From an uncultured Flavobacteriaceae bacterium (GTDB lineage: Bacteria; Bacteroidota; Bacteroidia; Flavobacteriales; Flavobacteriaceae): a stretch of 64,000 nt of DNA. The stretch is from the NCBI GenBank assembly GCA_947495135.1, contig CANLXN010000003.1, positions 186,001 through 250,000 on the forward strand, given 5' to 3'. Of the stretch, positions 1 through 10,400 are shown piece by piece (the first letter of the stretch is position 1; each line of letters starts with the position of its first letter). The notes under the pieces were generated by a model, which did no database searches, was not told the DNA's origin, and saw nothing but the letters and a program-made list of their open reading frames with translations. The translations under genes were made by a program, and so were the position numbers.

Positions 1-1
1 T

Positions 2-466
2 GTTACAACAACTTACACCCTTGACAAGGAAAAGTGTACTACATCCATCAAAGAAGTTCAACCCGACGCAAAACGCACACCTTGTGAAACGGCCGAACTC
101 TATAAAAACTACTACACCTACCTCTACGGTCTTCCGATGAAACTTAAAGACCCTGGAACAAATATTTCAGAAAAAGTACTGAAGAAAACCTTCAAAGAAA
201 AGGAATACCTCGTCTTAAAGGTAAGCTATGAAGAAGCCGTAGGGAGCGATGTTTGGTTTTTCTACTTCGATCCTTCCACTTATGCTATGGAGATTTATCA
301 GTTTTATAAGGGAGCACCCGATGCTCAAGGAAAGAACACTGGCGAATATATCTTACTAACGGAGGAAACGACCATCAATGAAATCAAATTTCCAAAAAAT
401 CGAGCTTGGTACTACAATAAAGACGATAAATATTTAGGTACAGATAAGCTGCAAACCAACGAGTAA
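2..466 (+). CDS. DUF6503-like protein, 5' end missing
   Basis: The reading frame is open from the first complete codon, so the true start lies before the window; about 154 residues are visible. An internal ATG at 137 is not convincing as a start because in-frame sequence upstream of it looks equally coding (Tyr-rich, ending in YLYGLP). The segment with VSYEEAVGSDVW and FYFDPSTYAMEIYQF is typical of flavobacterial DUF6503 proteins, usually exported and of unknown function. The stop codon is followed three bases later by the chromate transporter start, so the two are probably cotranscribed. The family call is from memory of the pattern. Confidence 0.5.
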   Translation, partial: VTTTYTLDKEKCTTSIKEVQPDAKRTPCETAELYKNYYTYLYGLPMKLKDPGTNISEKVLKKTFKEKEYLVLKVSYEEAVGSDVWFFYFDPSTYAMEIYQFYKGAPDAQGKNTGEYILLTEETTINEIKFPKNRAWYYNKDDKYLGTDKLQTNE

Positions 467-469
467 TTG

Positions 470-1603
470 ATGTCTAAGTCGAATAATTTAAAAGAAGTAG
501 CGTCGGTATTTTTCAAACTCGGCCTATTCGCCTTTGGAGGCCCAGCCGCTCATATTGCCATGATGGAAGATGAAGTGGTCACTAAACGCAAATGGATGAC
601 AAGGGAACACTTTCTTGATCTTATTGGCGCGACCAATCTCATTCCTGGGCCTAACTCCACAGAAATGACGATGCATTGCGGTCATGAAAGAGCAGGAAGT
701 AAGGGGCTCTTTGTTGCAGGTATTAGTTTCATTTTCCCAGCCGTCCTCATCACTGGTTTTTTGGCATACCTATATGTAACTTACGGAAAATTACCTCAGG
801 TTGCTCCTTTTGTTGCGGGAATTCAACCTGCAGTTTTAGCAATTATAGCCTCCGCCGTCATAAAGCTGGGCAAGAAAGCAATTAAGAGCTGGGAACTGGC
901 CATCATTGGACTCTGCGTTTTGGCTGCGAGTTTATACGGAGTAAATGAAGTATTTGCATTACTGCTGGGTGGAATTCTTGGAGGTATCTATTTTTTTCTG
1001 AAAAGTAGAATTAATAAAACCACAGCGAATAGTATTTCACCGCTGTTCATTTTTATGACCTCCGAAGTAGTCACTAAGCTCAGCACCTTAAAAATATTCC
1101 TCAGCTTTCTAAAGGTAGGAAGCATTTTATACGGAAGTGGCTATGTACTATTTGCCTACCTCGATGCAGAACTAGTTACTACAGGATTATTAACTCGTCC
1201 AGCACTTATTGAAGCAATTGGGATTGGCCAATTTACTCCAGGTCCAGTGCTATCGACTGCTACATTTATTGGTTATCAATTAGGTGGCTTATGGGGATCT
1301 ATTGCAGCCTCTGCTGGAATCTTTCTGCCATCGTTTCTATTTGTTTGGATACTTAATCCTTTAATTCCTAAAATGCGCAAATCAAAAATCCTACGCTACT
1401 TTTTGGACAGCGTAAATATTGCAGCGGTGGCTGTCATGCTTTCTGTCCTCTTTTTGATGAGTAAGGAAACACTATTGGATTGGAGGGCCATCGTTATTGC
1501 ATTAGTAAGTGCGATCCTTGTTTTTAAATTTAAAAAGGTGAGTGTGATTTGGGTAATTATTATTGGAGCCGTATTGGGATATTTACTTCAATTTATCTCA
1601 TAA
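470..1603 (+). CDS. chrA: Chromate transporter, ChrA family (two-domain form)
   Basis: Membrane transporter of the CHR family; characterised members export chromate, but many homologues have unknown substrates. The 377-residue protein has two related halves. The first carries FGGPAAHIAMMEDE and the IPGPNSTEM motif near residues 22-65. The second repeats the theme with GSGYVLFAYLDAE and FTPGPVLSTATF. About ten hydrophobic segments are visible. ATG 470 is preferred over the adjacent TTG 467 because family members begin with a short polar stretch before the first amphipathic helix. It follows the DUF6503 gene by three bases and ends in a strong hairpin shared with the converging nrdA. Confidence 0.85.
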   Translation: MSKSNNLKEVASVFFKLGLFAFGGPAAHIAMMEDEVVTKRKWMTREHFLDLIGATNLIPGPNSTEMTMHCGHERAGSKGLFVAGISFIFPAVLITGFLAYLYVTYGKLPQVAPFVAGIQPAVLAIIASAVIKLGKKAIKSWELAIIGLCVLAASLYGVNEVFALLLGGILGGIYFFLKSRINKTTANSISPLFIFMTSEVVTKLSTLKIFLSFLKVGSILYGSGYVLFAYLDAELVTTGLLTRPALIEAIGIGQFTPGPVLSTATFIGYQLGGLWGSIAASAGIFLPSFLFVWILNPLIPKMRKSKILRYFLDSVNIAAVAVMLSVLFLMSKETLLDWRAIVIALVSAILVFKFKKVSVIWVIIIGAVLGYLLQFIS

Positions 1604-1606
1604 AAA

Positions 1607-1636
1607 AAGGAAGGCAAACGCCTTCCTTCTTTCTTT
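1607..1636. terminator. Bidirectional terminator between chrA and nrdA
   Basis: Perfect 9-bp inverted repeat AAGGAAGGC / GCCTTCCTT with a 4-base loop (1616-1619). It has A-rich sequence on the left and a T-rich run on the right, so it can end transcription from both converging genes. Confidence 0.85.
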
Positions 1637-1668
1637 AACACTTAATTGTAATTCTCCCAATAGGAAAA

Positions 1669-4116
1669 TTAAGAACCGCACATTAGGCAATCATCATCTG
1701 GCCCTCCGTTTTGTGATTTATTCATCATTTCACGGAACTCCGCAGGAGTCATTGGCTCGGTTGAAACGCCGTCCGGTTTTACGGTGGTTGCTGCAACTTT
1801 TTCTGCAGTTGCGGGTGTTGCAATAGCTGCCACAGGTTCTTTTTCCACCTCTTTTTTCAAGGTGAACTTAATAGCATCTACTGCACTCTTAGTACGTAAA
1901 TAATACATTCCTGTCTTTAGTCCACTCTTCCAAGCATAGAAGTGCATAGAAGTAAGTTTTGCCATATTTGCGTTTTCCATGAACAGGTTTAACGATTGAG
2001 ACTGATCAATGAAATACCCTCTATGGCGAGACATATCTATAATATCCTTCATACTCAATTCCCAAACTGTTTTATAAAGTTCTTTGAGATCCTGTGGAAT
2101 GTTCTCTACTCCTTGAATAGATCCATTGGCGCGCATGATTTCTTCTTTAAGATCGTCGTTCCAAAGACCTAATTCTACCAAGTCTTCAAGTAAATGCTTA
2201 TTTACAACAATGAACTCTCCTGAAAGTACACGTCTTGTGTAAATATTTGAAGTATACGGCTCAAACGCTTCGTTGTTTCCAAGAATCTGTGAGGTAGACG
2301 CAGTTGGCATAGGAGCTACTAATAAAGAGTTACGAACTCCGTGCTTCTTAACCTCCTTACGAAGTTTAGCCCAATCCCAACGACCACTTAGTTCTTCATC
2401 TTTAATATTCCAAAGATTGTGTTGAAAAAGCCCTTCCGAAATTGGTGAACCTTCGTATGTTTGGTAAGGACCATCCACTTTAGCTTCTTCCATAGACGCG
2501 GTTACTGCTGCAAAATAAAGTGTCTCAAAAATCTCTTGATTTAACTTCTTTGCTTCGTCGCTTGTAAACGGCATACGCAACAGAATAAACGCATCTGCTA
2601 ACCCCTGAATCCCTAATCCTACTGGACGGTGACGGAAGTTAGAGTTTTCAGCCTCTTTTACTGGATAGTAATTACGGTCAATTACACGGTTCAAGTTTTT
2701 AGTTACACGCTTGGTTACTTTGAACAATTCTTTGTGGTCAAACGCTCCATTCTTAATAAACATTGGCAATGCAATCGATGCTAGGTTACATACAGCCACC
2801 TCATCTGGTGAAGTATATTCCATGATCTCTGTACATAAATTAGAAGAACGGATAGTTCCTAGGTTTTTCTGGTTACTCTTGCGGTTAGCTGCATCTTTAT
2901 ACAACATATAAGGTGTTCCCGTTTCTATTTGAGATTCTAAAATCTTTTCCCAAAGTTCACGAGCCTTAATAGTCTTTCTTCCTTTTCCTTCCGCTTCGTA
3001 TTTAATATACATGGCATCGAACTCCTCACTATGCACATCACATAATCCAGGACATTCGTTTGGACACATTAAAGTCCATTCTGCATCTTCCTGAACTCGT
3101 TTCATAAACAAATCTGAAATCCACATGGCATAGAAAAGATCACGTGCACGCATTTCTTCTTTCCCATGGTTTTTCTTTAAGTCGAGAAAATCCATGATAT
3201 CTGCGTGCCATGTTTCCATATAAATAGCGAAACTACCTTTACGCTTTCCACCACCCTGGTCTACATAACGAGCAGTATCATTAAAAACACGTAACATAGG
3301 AACAATCCCATTAGAAGTTCCATTAGTTCCTGCAATATAAGATCCTGTAGCACGAATGTTATGGATAGATAATCCAATCCCTCCAGCCGATTGTGAGATT
3401 TTGGCTGTTTGTTTCAACGTATCATAAATACCGTCGATACTGTCATCTTTTACTGTTAGTAGGAAACAGGAAGACATTTGAGGTTTTGGAGTACCACTAT
3501 TAAAAAGTGTAGGTGTTGCATGAGTAAAGTACTTCTTAGACATTAACTCGTACGTTTCCTTTGCCGCTTCTAGATCGTTTAAATGAATCCCTATAGAAAC
3601 ACGCATCAACATATGCTGAGGCCGCTCAACAATTTGTCCGTTTAATTTTAATAGGTAAGAACGCTCTAAAGTCTTAAAACCGAAATAATCATATCCAAAG
3701 TCTCGGTTATATATAATAGTAGAGTCTAGTTCTTCTTTATTTTCTTGAATAATTTTATGCACCTCATCACTTAATAGGGGTGCCTTTTTTCCTGTACGCG
3801 GATTCACATACTCATACAGGTCTGTCATTACTTCTGAAAACGTCTTTTTCGTATTCTTGTGAAGGTTTGACACTGAAATTCTTGCAGCAAGACGTGCATA
3901 ATCTGGGTGAGAAACTGTCATCGTTGCCGCAATCTCTGCCGCCAACGTATCCAGTTCACTTGTTGTTACCCCATCGTACAATCCTTCGATGACACGCATC
4001 GCTACTTTCACCGGATCCACCAATTCGTTCAGTCCATAACATAACTTACGAACTCTTGCTGTGATCTTATCGAACATCATTGGTTCTTTGCGGCCGTCTC
4101 TTTTTACTACATTCAT
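1669..4116 (-). CDS. nrdA: Ribonucleoside-diphosphate reductase, alpha subunit (class Ia)
   Basis: Reduces ribonucleoside diphosphates to deoxy forms together with NrdB. The 815-residue protein starts with an ATP-cone allosteric domain (about residues 1-90). The barrel contains the expected active-site residues: C217 in SSCFLL, N426/C428/E430 in SNLCTEI and C443 in AVCNLAS. The motif [19 protein letters not shown] lies further on. The extreme C-terminus ends CLMCGS, giving the redox-shuttle cysteine pair C810/C813. About 60 low-complexity Ala/Thr/Glu-rich residues precede that tail. It lies 125 bases downstream of nrdB in the same direction, so beta is transcribed before alpha. Length and motifs are complete. 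Confidence 0.97.
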   Translation of the reverse strand: MNVVKRDGRKEPMMFDKITARVRKLCYGLNELVDPVKVAMRVIEGLYDGVTTSELDTLAAEIAATMTVSHPDYARLAARISVSNLHKNTKKTFSEVMTDLYEYVNPRTGKKAPLLSDEVHKIIQENKEELDSTIIYNRDFGYDYFGFKTLERSYLLKLNGQIVERPQHMLMRVSIGIHLNDLEAAKETYELMSKKYFTHATPTLFNSGTPKPQMSSCFLLTVKDDSIDGIYDTLKQTAKISQSAGGIGLSIHNIRATGSYIAGTNGTSNGIVPMLRVFNDTARYVDQGGGKRKGSFAIYMETWHADIMDFLDLKKNHGKEEMRARDLFYAMWISDLFMKRVQEDAEWTLMCPNECPGLCDVHSEEFDAMYIKYEAEGKGRKTIKARELWEKILESQIETGTPYMLYKDAANRKSNQKNLGTIRSSNLCTEIMEYTSPDEVAVCNLASIALPMFIKNGAFDHKELFKVTKRVTKNLNRVIDRNYYPVKEAENSNFRHRPVGLGIQGLADAFILLRMPFTSDEAKKLNQEIFETLYFAAVTASMEEAKVDGPYQTYEGSPISEGLFQHNLWNIKDEELSGRWDWAKLRKEVKKHGVRNSLLVAPMPTASTSQILGNNEAFEPYTSNIYTRRVLSGEFIVVNKHLLEDLVELGLWNDDLKEEIMRANGSIQGVENIPQDLKELYKTVWELSMKDIIDMSRHRGYFIDQSQSLNLFMENANMAKLTSMHFYAWKSGLKTGMYYLRTKSAVDAIKFTLKKEVEKEPVAAIATPATAEKVAATTVKPDGVSTEPMTPAEFREMMNKSQNGGPDDDCLMCGS

Positions 4117-4241
4117 TGTGCTTACTTCTTATTAATGTTAGTTGTGTTTTTGAAAAAAATGTCCTGTTGCGCGATTATAAACCGCACATTCTTAATGATT
4201 TATGAAAAACTCGCCTTTTGGGGTGTTAGCGAAAGATAATT

Positions 4242-5219
4242 CTAGAAATCGGCGTCGAAACTAATTTGATTCGACTCTTTGTCTTTATTAGTTACTCCAG
4301 CTTTTTGATATTCTGAAACTCTCTTTTCAAAGAAATTTGTTTTTCCTTGTAGAGAAATCATATCCATAAAGTCGAATGGATTGCTGGTATTATATTCTTT
4401 ATCACAGCCCAGTTCAACTAGTAGGCGGTCTGTAACAAATTCTAAATACTGTGTCATTAATTTTGAGTTCATTCCAATCAAACTTGCCGGAAGGGACTCA
4501 GTTATAAATTCGCGCTCAATATTAAGAGCATCTACAATAATAGAACGAATACGTTCTTTTGGCACTTTATTAATTAGGTGGTGGTTGTGTAAGTGTACTG
4601 CAAAATCACAGTGAACACCTTCATCTCTTGAAATTAATTCGTTAGAAAATGTCAAGCCTGGCATCAATCCACGTTTTTTCAACCAGAAAATAGAACAGAA
4701 CGCTCCTGAAAAGAAAATTCCTTCTACCGCTGCAAAGGCGATTAGACGCTCTGCAAAACTTGGACTATCGATCCATTTCAATGCCCAATCTGCTTTCTTT
4801 TTGATGGCAGGAAAGTTTTCAATGGCATTAAAAAGTTTATCCTTTTCTTTTTCGTCCTTAACGTACGTATCAATCAATAATGAATACGTTTCGCTATGAA
4901 TGTTTTCCATCATGATTTGGAACCCATAGAAAAATTTAGCTTCGCTATACTGCACCTCATTTACGAAATTTTCGGCTAAATTTTCATTTACAATTCCATC
5001 ACTTGCAGCAAAGAATGCCAAAATATGTTTAATAAAATAGCGCTCATCATCATTCAATTTAGTTGCCCAATCTGTTAGATCTTGGTGCAAATCTATTTCT
5101 TCTGCCGTCCAAAAACTAGCTTCAGATTTCTTGTACCAATCCCAAATATCATGATGTTGTATTGGGAATATTACAAATCTGTCTTTATTTTCCGCTAAAA
5201 TGGGTTCTACTGCGCTCAT
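4242..5219 (-). CDS. nrdB: Ribonucleoside-diphosphate reductase, beta subunit (class Ia)
   Basis: Supplies the tyrosyl radical for NrdA. The 325-residue ferritin-like protein has a full di-iron ligand set by alignment to mammalian R2: D74, E105, H108, E166, E200 and H203. The predicted radical tyrosine is Y112 in ENIHSETY. The stretch [10 protein letters not shown] followed by [10 protein letters not shown] is strikingly like the eukaryotic R2 subunit rather than E. coli NrdB. First gene of an nrdB-nrdA unit. A near-consensus -7 element (CATATTTG, minus strand 5275-5268) lies about 50 bases upstream, and the long upstream region carries repeated TTTTCAACA motifs. Confidence 0.97.
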   Translation of the reverse strand: MSAVEPILAENKDRFVIFPIQHHDIWDWYKKSEASFWTAEEIDLHQDLTDWATKLNDDERYFIKHILAFFAASDGIVNENLAENFVNEVQYSEAKFFYGFQIMMENIHSETYSLLIDTYVKDEKEKDKLFNAIENFPAIKKKADWALKWIDSPSFAERLIAFAAVEGIFFSGAFCSIFWLKKRGLMPGLTFSNELISRDEGVHCDFAVHLHNHHLINKVPKERIRSIIVDALNIEREFITESLPASLIGMNSKLMTQYLEFVTDRLLVELGCDKEYNTSNPFDFMDMISLQGKTNFFEKRVSEYQKAGVTNKDKESNQISFDADF

Positions 5220-5313
5220 TGTCCTTCGTTTTAGTTGTGAGAATTATTTCCTGTTACTAGGGACTAACAAATATGAAAAAAATAGCCGCCGATTCATGAT
5301 AAAACGAGGCAAG

Positions 5314-5526
5314 GTTTTCAACAAAGTTTTCAACACTTAGTGATAAGCATTGTTATTATCTAATTATTAAAAATATCATTTAAATATCTGTTAATCAGTT
5401 ATTTAGAATATTTTCATTGAGGTTATAAACAATCCAATTATCCTTCGTTGAAAACCCCATTGACTGCGTATTCTACGGTCGCTAACGAGTGTTTTCACGG
5501 TGTTTTGTGAACATCATTTTTCAACA
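5314..5526. promoter_or_regulatory. Iterated TTTTCAACA motifs upstream of nrdB
   Basis: GTTTTCAACA occurs at 5314-5323 and again at 5326-5335, a 12-base period, one helical turn apart. An inverted relative GTTGAAAACC lies at 5447-5456 and TTTTTCAACA at 5517-5526, with looser GTTTTCACGG and GTTTTGTGAA copies near 5490-5510. The spacing suggests a protein-binding cluster. It resembles weak DnaA boxes (TTATCCACA) rather than NrdR boxes. Function is inferred only. Confidence 0.3.
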
Positions 5527-5598
5527 TCATTTAAGCTGTTTTTATTTATTTATTTTTTCTGAAAAAGCATATTTCAGAAAAAAAACTTTAGAAAAAAC

Positions 5599-5636
5599 AA
5601 AAAAGAGATCATTTCAAAATGAAACAATCCCTTTTT
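5599..5636 (-). terminator. Hairpin terminator acting on minus-strand transcripts
   Basis: Imperfect 17-bp inverted repeat (5599-5616 with 5620-5636, loop of 3). The three mismatches become G-U pairs only when read on the minus strand, and a T-run follows on that strand (5598-5592). It therefore looks like the end of a minus-strand transcript starting near 5855. Confidence 0.6.
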
Positions 5637-5732
5637 CTCTCTCCAATTGAATCTAACTTCAATTACCGTTTTACTATTTTTATAAGAACTTGTAGTATCA
5701 GTTTTAATTTTTATAATTCAAATCTGTGAATG

Positions 5733-5849
5733 TTAATTGAAAGCTGGCTGTAAGATAAAATTTAGAGTGCTAATTAATTTACGGTCACTTGTTCTAAAAG
5801 CAACAACTTCGTTTACATGGTCAAAAACTATTGATCCTGCTATGGTCAT
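5733..5849 (-). CDS. Possible 38-residue small protein
   Basis: Short minus-strand frame starting MTIAGSIVFDHVNEVVAF and ending LQPAFN. It is not recognised. Support comes from context. A consensus Bacteroidota -7 element (TAAATTTG, minus strand 5868-5861) lies 11 bases before the ATG, and a minus-strand terminator lies about 100 bases after the stop. The pair brackets a transcript of roughly 260 bases that could equally be a non-coding small RNA. Composition is plausible for protein but too short to judge. Confidence 0.3.
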   Translation of the reverse strand: MTIAGSIVFDHVNEVVAFRTSDRKLISTLNFILQPAFN

Positions 5850-5860
5850 TTATATTTTTA

Positions 5861-5895
5861 CAAATTTATTTTTAAGTACACATAAAAAGTGTCAA
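5861..5895 (-). promoter_or_regulatory. Promoter for the small transcript upstream of nrdB
   Basis: Minus strand -7 element TAAATTTG (5868-5861) with a TTG at 5895-5893, a spacer of 24. The spacer is slightly longer than usual. Transcription would start near 5855, almost at the ATG of the small frame. Confidence 0.4.
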
Positions 5896-5962
5896 TTTTG
5901 TAACAATACATGCCATAAATGTAACTTTATAAGAAACCTACTTGCTTTTTGCTTAGATCTCA

Positions 5963-6694
5963 TCAAAAAGGCTCGTTGAGAAGTTTTAGCACTTCAGGAT
6001 AATCCTTGAACTTTTCTTCAAAATTATAACTCACTTGTTTAAAAGGATTATAGCCTAACCGAAGAAACTCGCGCTGTAAAAAGGGCTCTGCCAAACGATA
6101 AACAGCATACGGGTTCTTAGACATTTTTGGATTTTGTTCTATATACTGTTGCAATAAAACTCCAATCTCTTTTCGTTTATTTAATGCTTCCGTTAGGTGC
6201 ACCGCTGTTATCTCATCCAACCCAGGAGAACGCTCAATTCTATCAATTTTAGCTTGGGAATAGAGCACTCTGCTATTCACCAACTCGGTTGCTTTTGGTA
6301 TTTCGTAACTCATAAAATTGTCCAGAATACTCGCTATAGAATCACTAGTCTCCAATATAGCCGTATACATCTGGTCACCATCTTCTTTGAATGAATTCCT
6401 AACAAGGGCAAATTTGTTGTTGGCTCTCTTTAAAATAGCCATTTGATGCGGCAACTTTTTAACAATGAACACGGTATCGGTCATGGCTTCCATATTTTCA
6501 TATGTTGCTACTTCTTCACTAATCCATAACGAATCTGTTATCGAAACTTTCCATTTTCCAGAACTCTCGAGCGCATACCATTGATCTGACGTCAATTTTG
6601 CCTCTGAAACTTTTTCCTGACCAAAGCTGGTGGTGATTCCGCATAGAAATACTAAAATGCAAACAGTAATTTTCATTCCTTTATTTTTTTTCAT
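5963..6694 (-). CDS. Exported protein of unknown function
   Basis: 243 residues with a clear Sec signal peptide (ITVCILVFLCGITTSFGQ, cleavage about residue 25). The mature part is mixed alpha/beta with no motif I recognise. The middle is helix-rich and the last third contains YAVYRLAEPFLQREFLRLGYNPFKQVSYNFEEKF. Either ATG (residue 1 or residue 7) could start it; the second leaves a tighter signal peptide. It lies downstream of a lipoprotein gene on the same strand, separated by a weak hairpin, so readthrough may link them. Confidence 0.6.
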   Translation of the reverse strand: MKKNKGMKITVCILVFLCGITTSFGQEKVSEAKLTSDQWYALESSGKWKVSITDSLWISEEVATYENMEAMTDTVFIVKKLPHQMAILKRANNKFALVRNSFKEDGDQMYTAILETSDSIASILDNFMSYEIPKATELVNSRVLYSQAKIDRIERSPGLDEITAVHLTEALNKRKEIGVLLQQYIEQNPKMSKNPYAVYRLAEPFLQREFLRLGYNPFKQVSYNFEEKFKDYPEVLKLLNEPF

Positions 6695-6695
6695 T

Positions 6696-6727
6696 AAAAA
6701 GTCGAAAATTTGGGCTCCTTCGACCTT
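6696..6727 (-). terminator. Weak hairpin and U-run between two minus-strand genes
   Basis: AAGGTCGAA (6727-6719, minus) can pair with TTCGACTTTTT (6706-6696, minus), with one bulged G and a long loop. The T-run ends just before the downstream ATG at 6694. It could be a partial terminator of the lipoprotein gene. Confidence 0.35.
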
Positions 6728-6753
6728 TATTCTATTTATTATTTTATGAAATG

Positions 6754-7353
6754 TTAGCCCAAATCATCTGGATCCAAGTCATCTATAGCATCCCAAGTTT
6801 CTTCAATGCTCATATTAGTACCCGTTGCTTTTATATAAAATCGATCATTATGCATCAACTGAATATCGCTTTTGTTGTTCTTTTTTCGAAATTCCTCAAT
6901 AGCTTTTAAGCCATTCTTGGTTACCGTACGACGGGTCATTGTTTCACTTTCCTCTTCAAAATCTTGTGAAAAAAGAATTCGCATTCCCGCTGTAGCTGCA
7001 GCACCTACAGGACCGGCCCCATCGATGACTTCAACTTTAAACTTTTTCGACTTGTCTTCACTGGTGTAGGTTGCCTCTACCATTGCAATCTGCATGTACG
7101 CGCCTTGCCCAGCTTTGTACGCCGTACGCTTCATGCCATTAATCTCATCTGGCAACCATTCCTTAAATTCTTCATTGGTAAGTGGTTCTACGTTCTGCAA
7201 AGCTTCTATGTCTTCTTGCATATTAGACATTTCTTCAATAGCCTCTTTGGTATTTGACACCTGTTCTTTTGTTTCTTTTATCTTTTTGGAAATAGGGTTG
7301 TCGCAAGCTACAAGCACGGACATTGCGAATAATACTAAAATTACTTTTTTCAT
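6754..7353 (-). CDS. Predicted outer-membrane or periplasmic lipoprotein
   Basis: 199 residues. A lipoprotein signal peptide ends in the lipobox LVAC (Cys 17). It is followed by a charged coiled-coil segment of about 40 residues (KKIKETKEQVSNTKEAIEE). The globular part has GAGPVGAAATAGMRILFSQDF and an acidic end. No catalytic motif is seen and the family is not recognised beyond flavobacterial conserved lipoproteins. It follows the large vWA lipoprotein gene on the same strand with a 124-base gap, so it may or may not be in its operon. Confidence 0.6.
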   Translation of the reverse strand: MKKVILVLFAMSVLVACDNPISKKIKETKEQVSNTKEAIEEMSNMQEDIEALQNVEPLTNEEFKEWLPDEINGMKRTAYKAGQGAYMQIAMVEATYTSEDKSKKFKVEVIDGAGPVGAAATAGMRILFSQDFEEESETMTRRTVTKNGLKAIEEFRKKNNKSDIQLMHNDRFYIKATGTNMSIEETWDAIDDLDPDDLG

Positions 7354-7477
7354 AAGGTGGTATTTAAGTTATAAATCTAAGCGCTAAGTTAATTATTGTA
7401 AACTGTCTGAAAACCAATTATTTGTACTGTTTTTCTTACTGTCATATCTGTTAAGGGGCTATCTAAGATTTGGTAAA

Positions 7478-10400
7478 TTACTTACATGCAAAAGGGTTGT
7501 CATCGTTTGGAACCATCATTCCTATCAAATTATCTAGTCCAGCCATCACTCCTCCCGGATTCCCTCCAAAACCAAAACCAATTTCCTTGGCTACATTGCA
7601 GGCCAAGATTTGTAGTTCTTTGGCAACTTTCTCATCCATACCTGAGGTATCCATTATCATAATTGACTCGGATACGATGGCGTATAACTTAACTAATGTA
7701 ACCCCATATTTAGCAACCACAGATATAGCAACGGCTCCAATTGGGTTTATAATACCTATTCCGTACATGGCGGCCAGGTGGAGCATAATATCCTTAATAG
7801 CCATCATTAAATTGATCAGATTTGTGATTCCTTCTACAGGATCACCTGAGCTACTTCCTCCTCCGCTTCCATCGGGTAGCATTCCATAAAGTTCGCCTGT
7901 TTTTTTATTAATCTGCCAGTAAGACTTAACCACCGCTTTCTCGTCGGTTATTTTGTAATAAAAGCCACCTCGTAGGATTTTTTCTCGCCAAAAAGGATAG
8001 TTTTCATCCTTATAACCAACTCCTACAGATTCTAACCATTTGCTCTTTGGTGGGCTGTGTGAAATTACCTTTAACTCTTTTAAGTGCGACCAAGTACTTT
8101 CGGCATACAACATCGATTCTCTAGCTGCGAGCTGCGCTGTTTTCTCTATGGTAGTTTTTACAGCTTTAACACCATTGGAGGTCATCGTAGAATAATCTGA
8201 TGTTGGAAGGTAATCGAAGGAAATAGAGGTTTGTCCTTTATCTATTCCTATTACTGTTTTGACCATTCCAATTCTATAACCTGAAGGGAACGTTAGGGAA
8301 TCTGCTGTTACCTGGTCTTGTAAAGGCGCCATTAGACAAAGTAGCTCCGATGGAAACACGTTAGTCCCTTCCGCAGTAAGCTCCTTAGCTTCCATCACTT
8401 TGTTATCAATAAAAGCCTCTCCCCACGTCCTATTTGATAATTTAGCCGATAGTAAATCTCGTAGGGCCATTGCTTTCGTAGGGCCTTCCCCTTCAATTGA
8501 AAGGACCGCTCCACCAATAAATAATTGTTTGGATTCATTATTAAACTGCTCGTTTTTTGAACTAACAAACTTATAGACTGGATCCCAACCGGCCAATACC
8601 CTCCTGACGGCTCGTGCTTTTCCAACTTTCACATCCATATAGACGCCAATAATTCCGTTGGTCTCGGTATTTTGGGTTTGAGGAAACTGGTAATTGGCTT
8701 CTCCTAGAACGCGCCCCTTATCTATTCTTACTTCCACTTTATGTTTTTTATCCTTTTCAGCAGAACCAAAAGAAAACACATAGGGAGCGGGATCAATAGC
8801 ATCAAGATAATTTGCAATTTCTACAAGAACTTCTTCTTGATTCTTTGCTGGTAAAACTTTTCCACCAGTAACCTCAGCCATCTTCAAAAATGTGTTCTGG
8901 CGATACTTACTCTCCGAGCCTTTTACATTCAAAATAAGTGCTGGAGGTCCCGACTGATAAATCGATAAGTTATCCTCATTGTAAGAATCGTTGTTATCAC
9001 CATCGGTAGCGTAGACAATTAAATCAAATTCTGTTCTCGATGCTTTTAGCAACCACGTAAATAAAGAGGAAGGGGTTTTCCAAAATTCCAATTTGGCCGC
9101 TGGAAAATTAGCAAGCACATTGGCCTTTAACTGATCGTTAAATACTTCCATACCTTTACCGTAATACTCGGTAGGCATACTCATTGAAGAGTCACTTAAA
9201 ACAAGAATTTTTGGCGTCCTTTGGTTGTTTTCCATGATCGCTCTAATGGGACGTCCATCTTCTGTAATTGTAAAATCTGCGGCAGATAAACCTTCTATCA
9301 TTTGCCCGTTTACATCTCTAGCATCTACACTCAATTGAACCTTTGGAAAGTTAGCCGCCACTGCTTCCACGCTAATGGTTTCAACAGATTTTTGCAAATC
9401 GGGATTCGATTTAGCCAAAAATTGAGATGAATGGGACGGTTTGGTTTCCTCGGCATCTAAAAATATTTTCTTTCCTTCAAGAGTAAATGGATTTCCTAGA
9501 AAAGAACGATCCTCTAAAAACGTTCGATCAATTCCTGCACCCTGTAAAGCCAAAGCCGGAATAAATGTACGTAACTGATTAATATTGGTAACCATTTGCT
9601 CTTCTGTACTCAAGCCGTGCAAAAATTGCAACAATATTTGTTTACCAACCAAATCCTGAGCACTCCAGGTACCAGAAATCAATTCGATGTCCTCCTTGGG
9701 GTTAACGCTCTCACGACACTTTATTGAAATTGAAATTTCTTCCTCATTGAGTGAAACTGGGTCGGCATCCTTAAACTTATTTTCAGGATTTCTCAACTGT
9801 CCAAATGGAGTGTTTGGATCGAATAGGTGTGCATATTTTTCTACTCCAGCTTCTGTGAACACTACAGAAGGAGTTCTGTAATTGTCCCATCTGTAATCAA
9901 AAGAAGTGGCCTGAGATTCGTCAATAGTTAATGCTCTAAAGATCTGATCACTTATTTGTTTTGCCTCTTCCCGAAAATCGACTACCGAACTAATTTTTAA
10001 ATTCTTTTCTACTGAAAGACCCATTTCTTTCTTCCAATTTTTGAGTTGTTTCTTAGAAATGGTTGGTGAGAACTCGGTTTTAGTTGGCCTGAAAAAGATA
10101 GCTGGAACCTCCTCCTTTTTAATACTCGTTCGCTCAAAAACCACTTTAGAAGTGATTCCTGCCTCCGCATACATATAATTGAGCAATTCTGCTTTCTCTC
10201 TAGGAGTCGCCATTCCGCATCGCAATACGCCCGCTAGCCCCCATTTAAATTTGGTCCCCATTCCAGACAAGCCTTTTCTAGTAGTAGGAATAAGCGTAAT
10301 TTCATCTTTTACAAAATGATACATTGCACTTAAGTCTTTAGAAGCAATAAGGCGCTCCATCCGACCTGGCAAATAGTCTGGACTTGTCATTACCACTTCC

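Noticed and set aside
1563-1826. 87-codon plus-strand frame overlapping chrA end and nrdA
   Set aside because: It crosses the bidirectional terminator and runs antisense to the nrdA C-terminal codons.
5314-5335. NrdR boxes upstream of nrdB
   Set aside because: The repeats do not fit the ACA(C/A)nATATnTnTGT pattern of NrdR sites.
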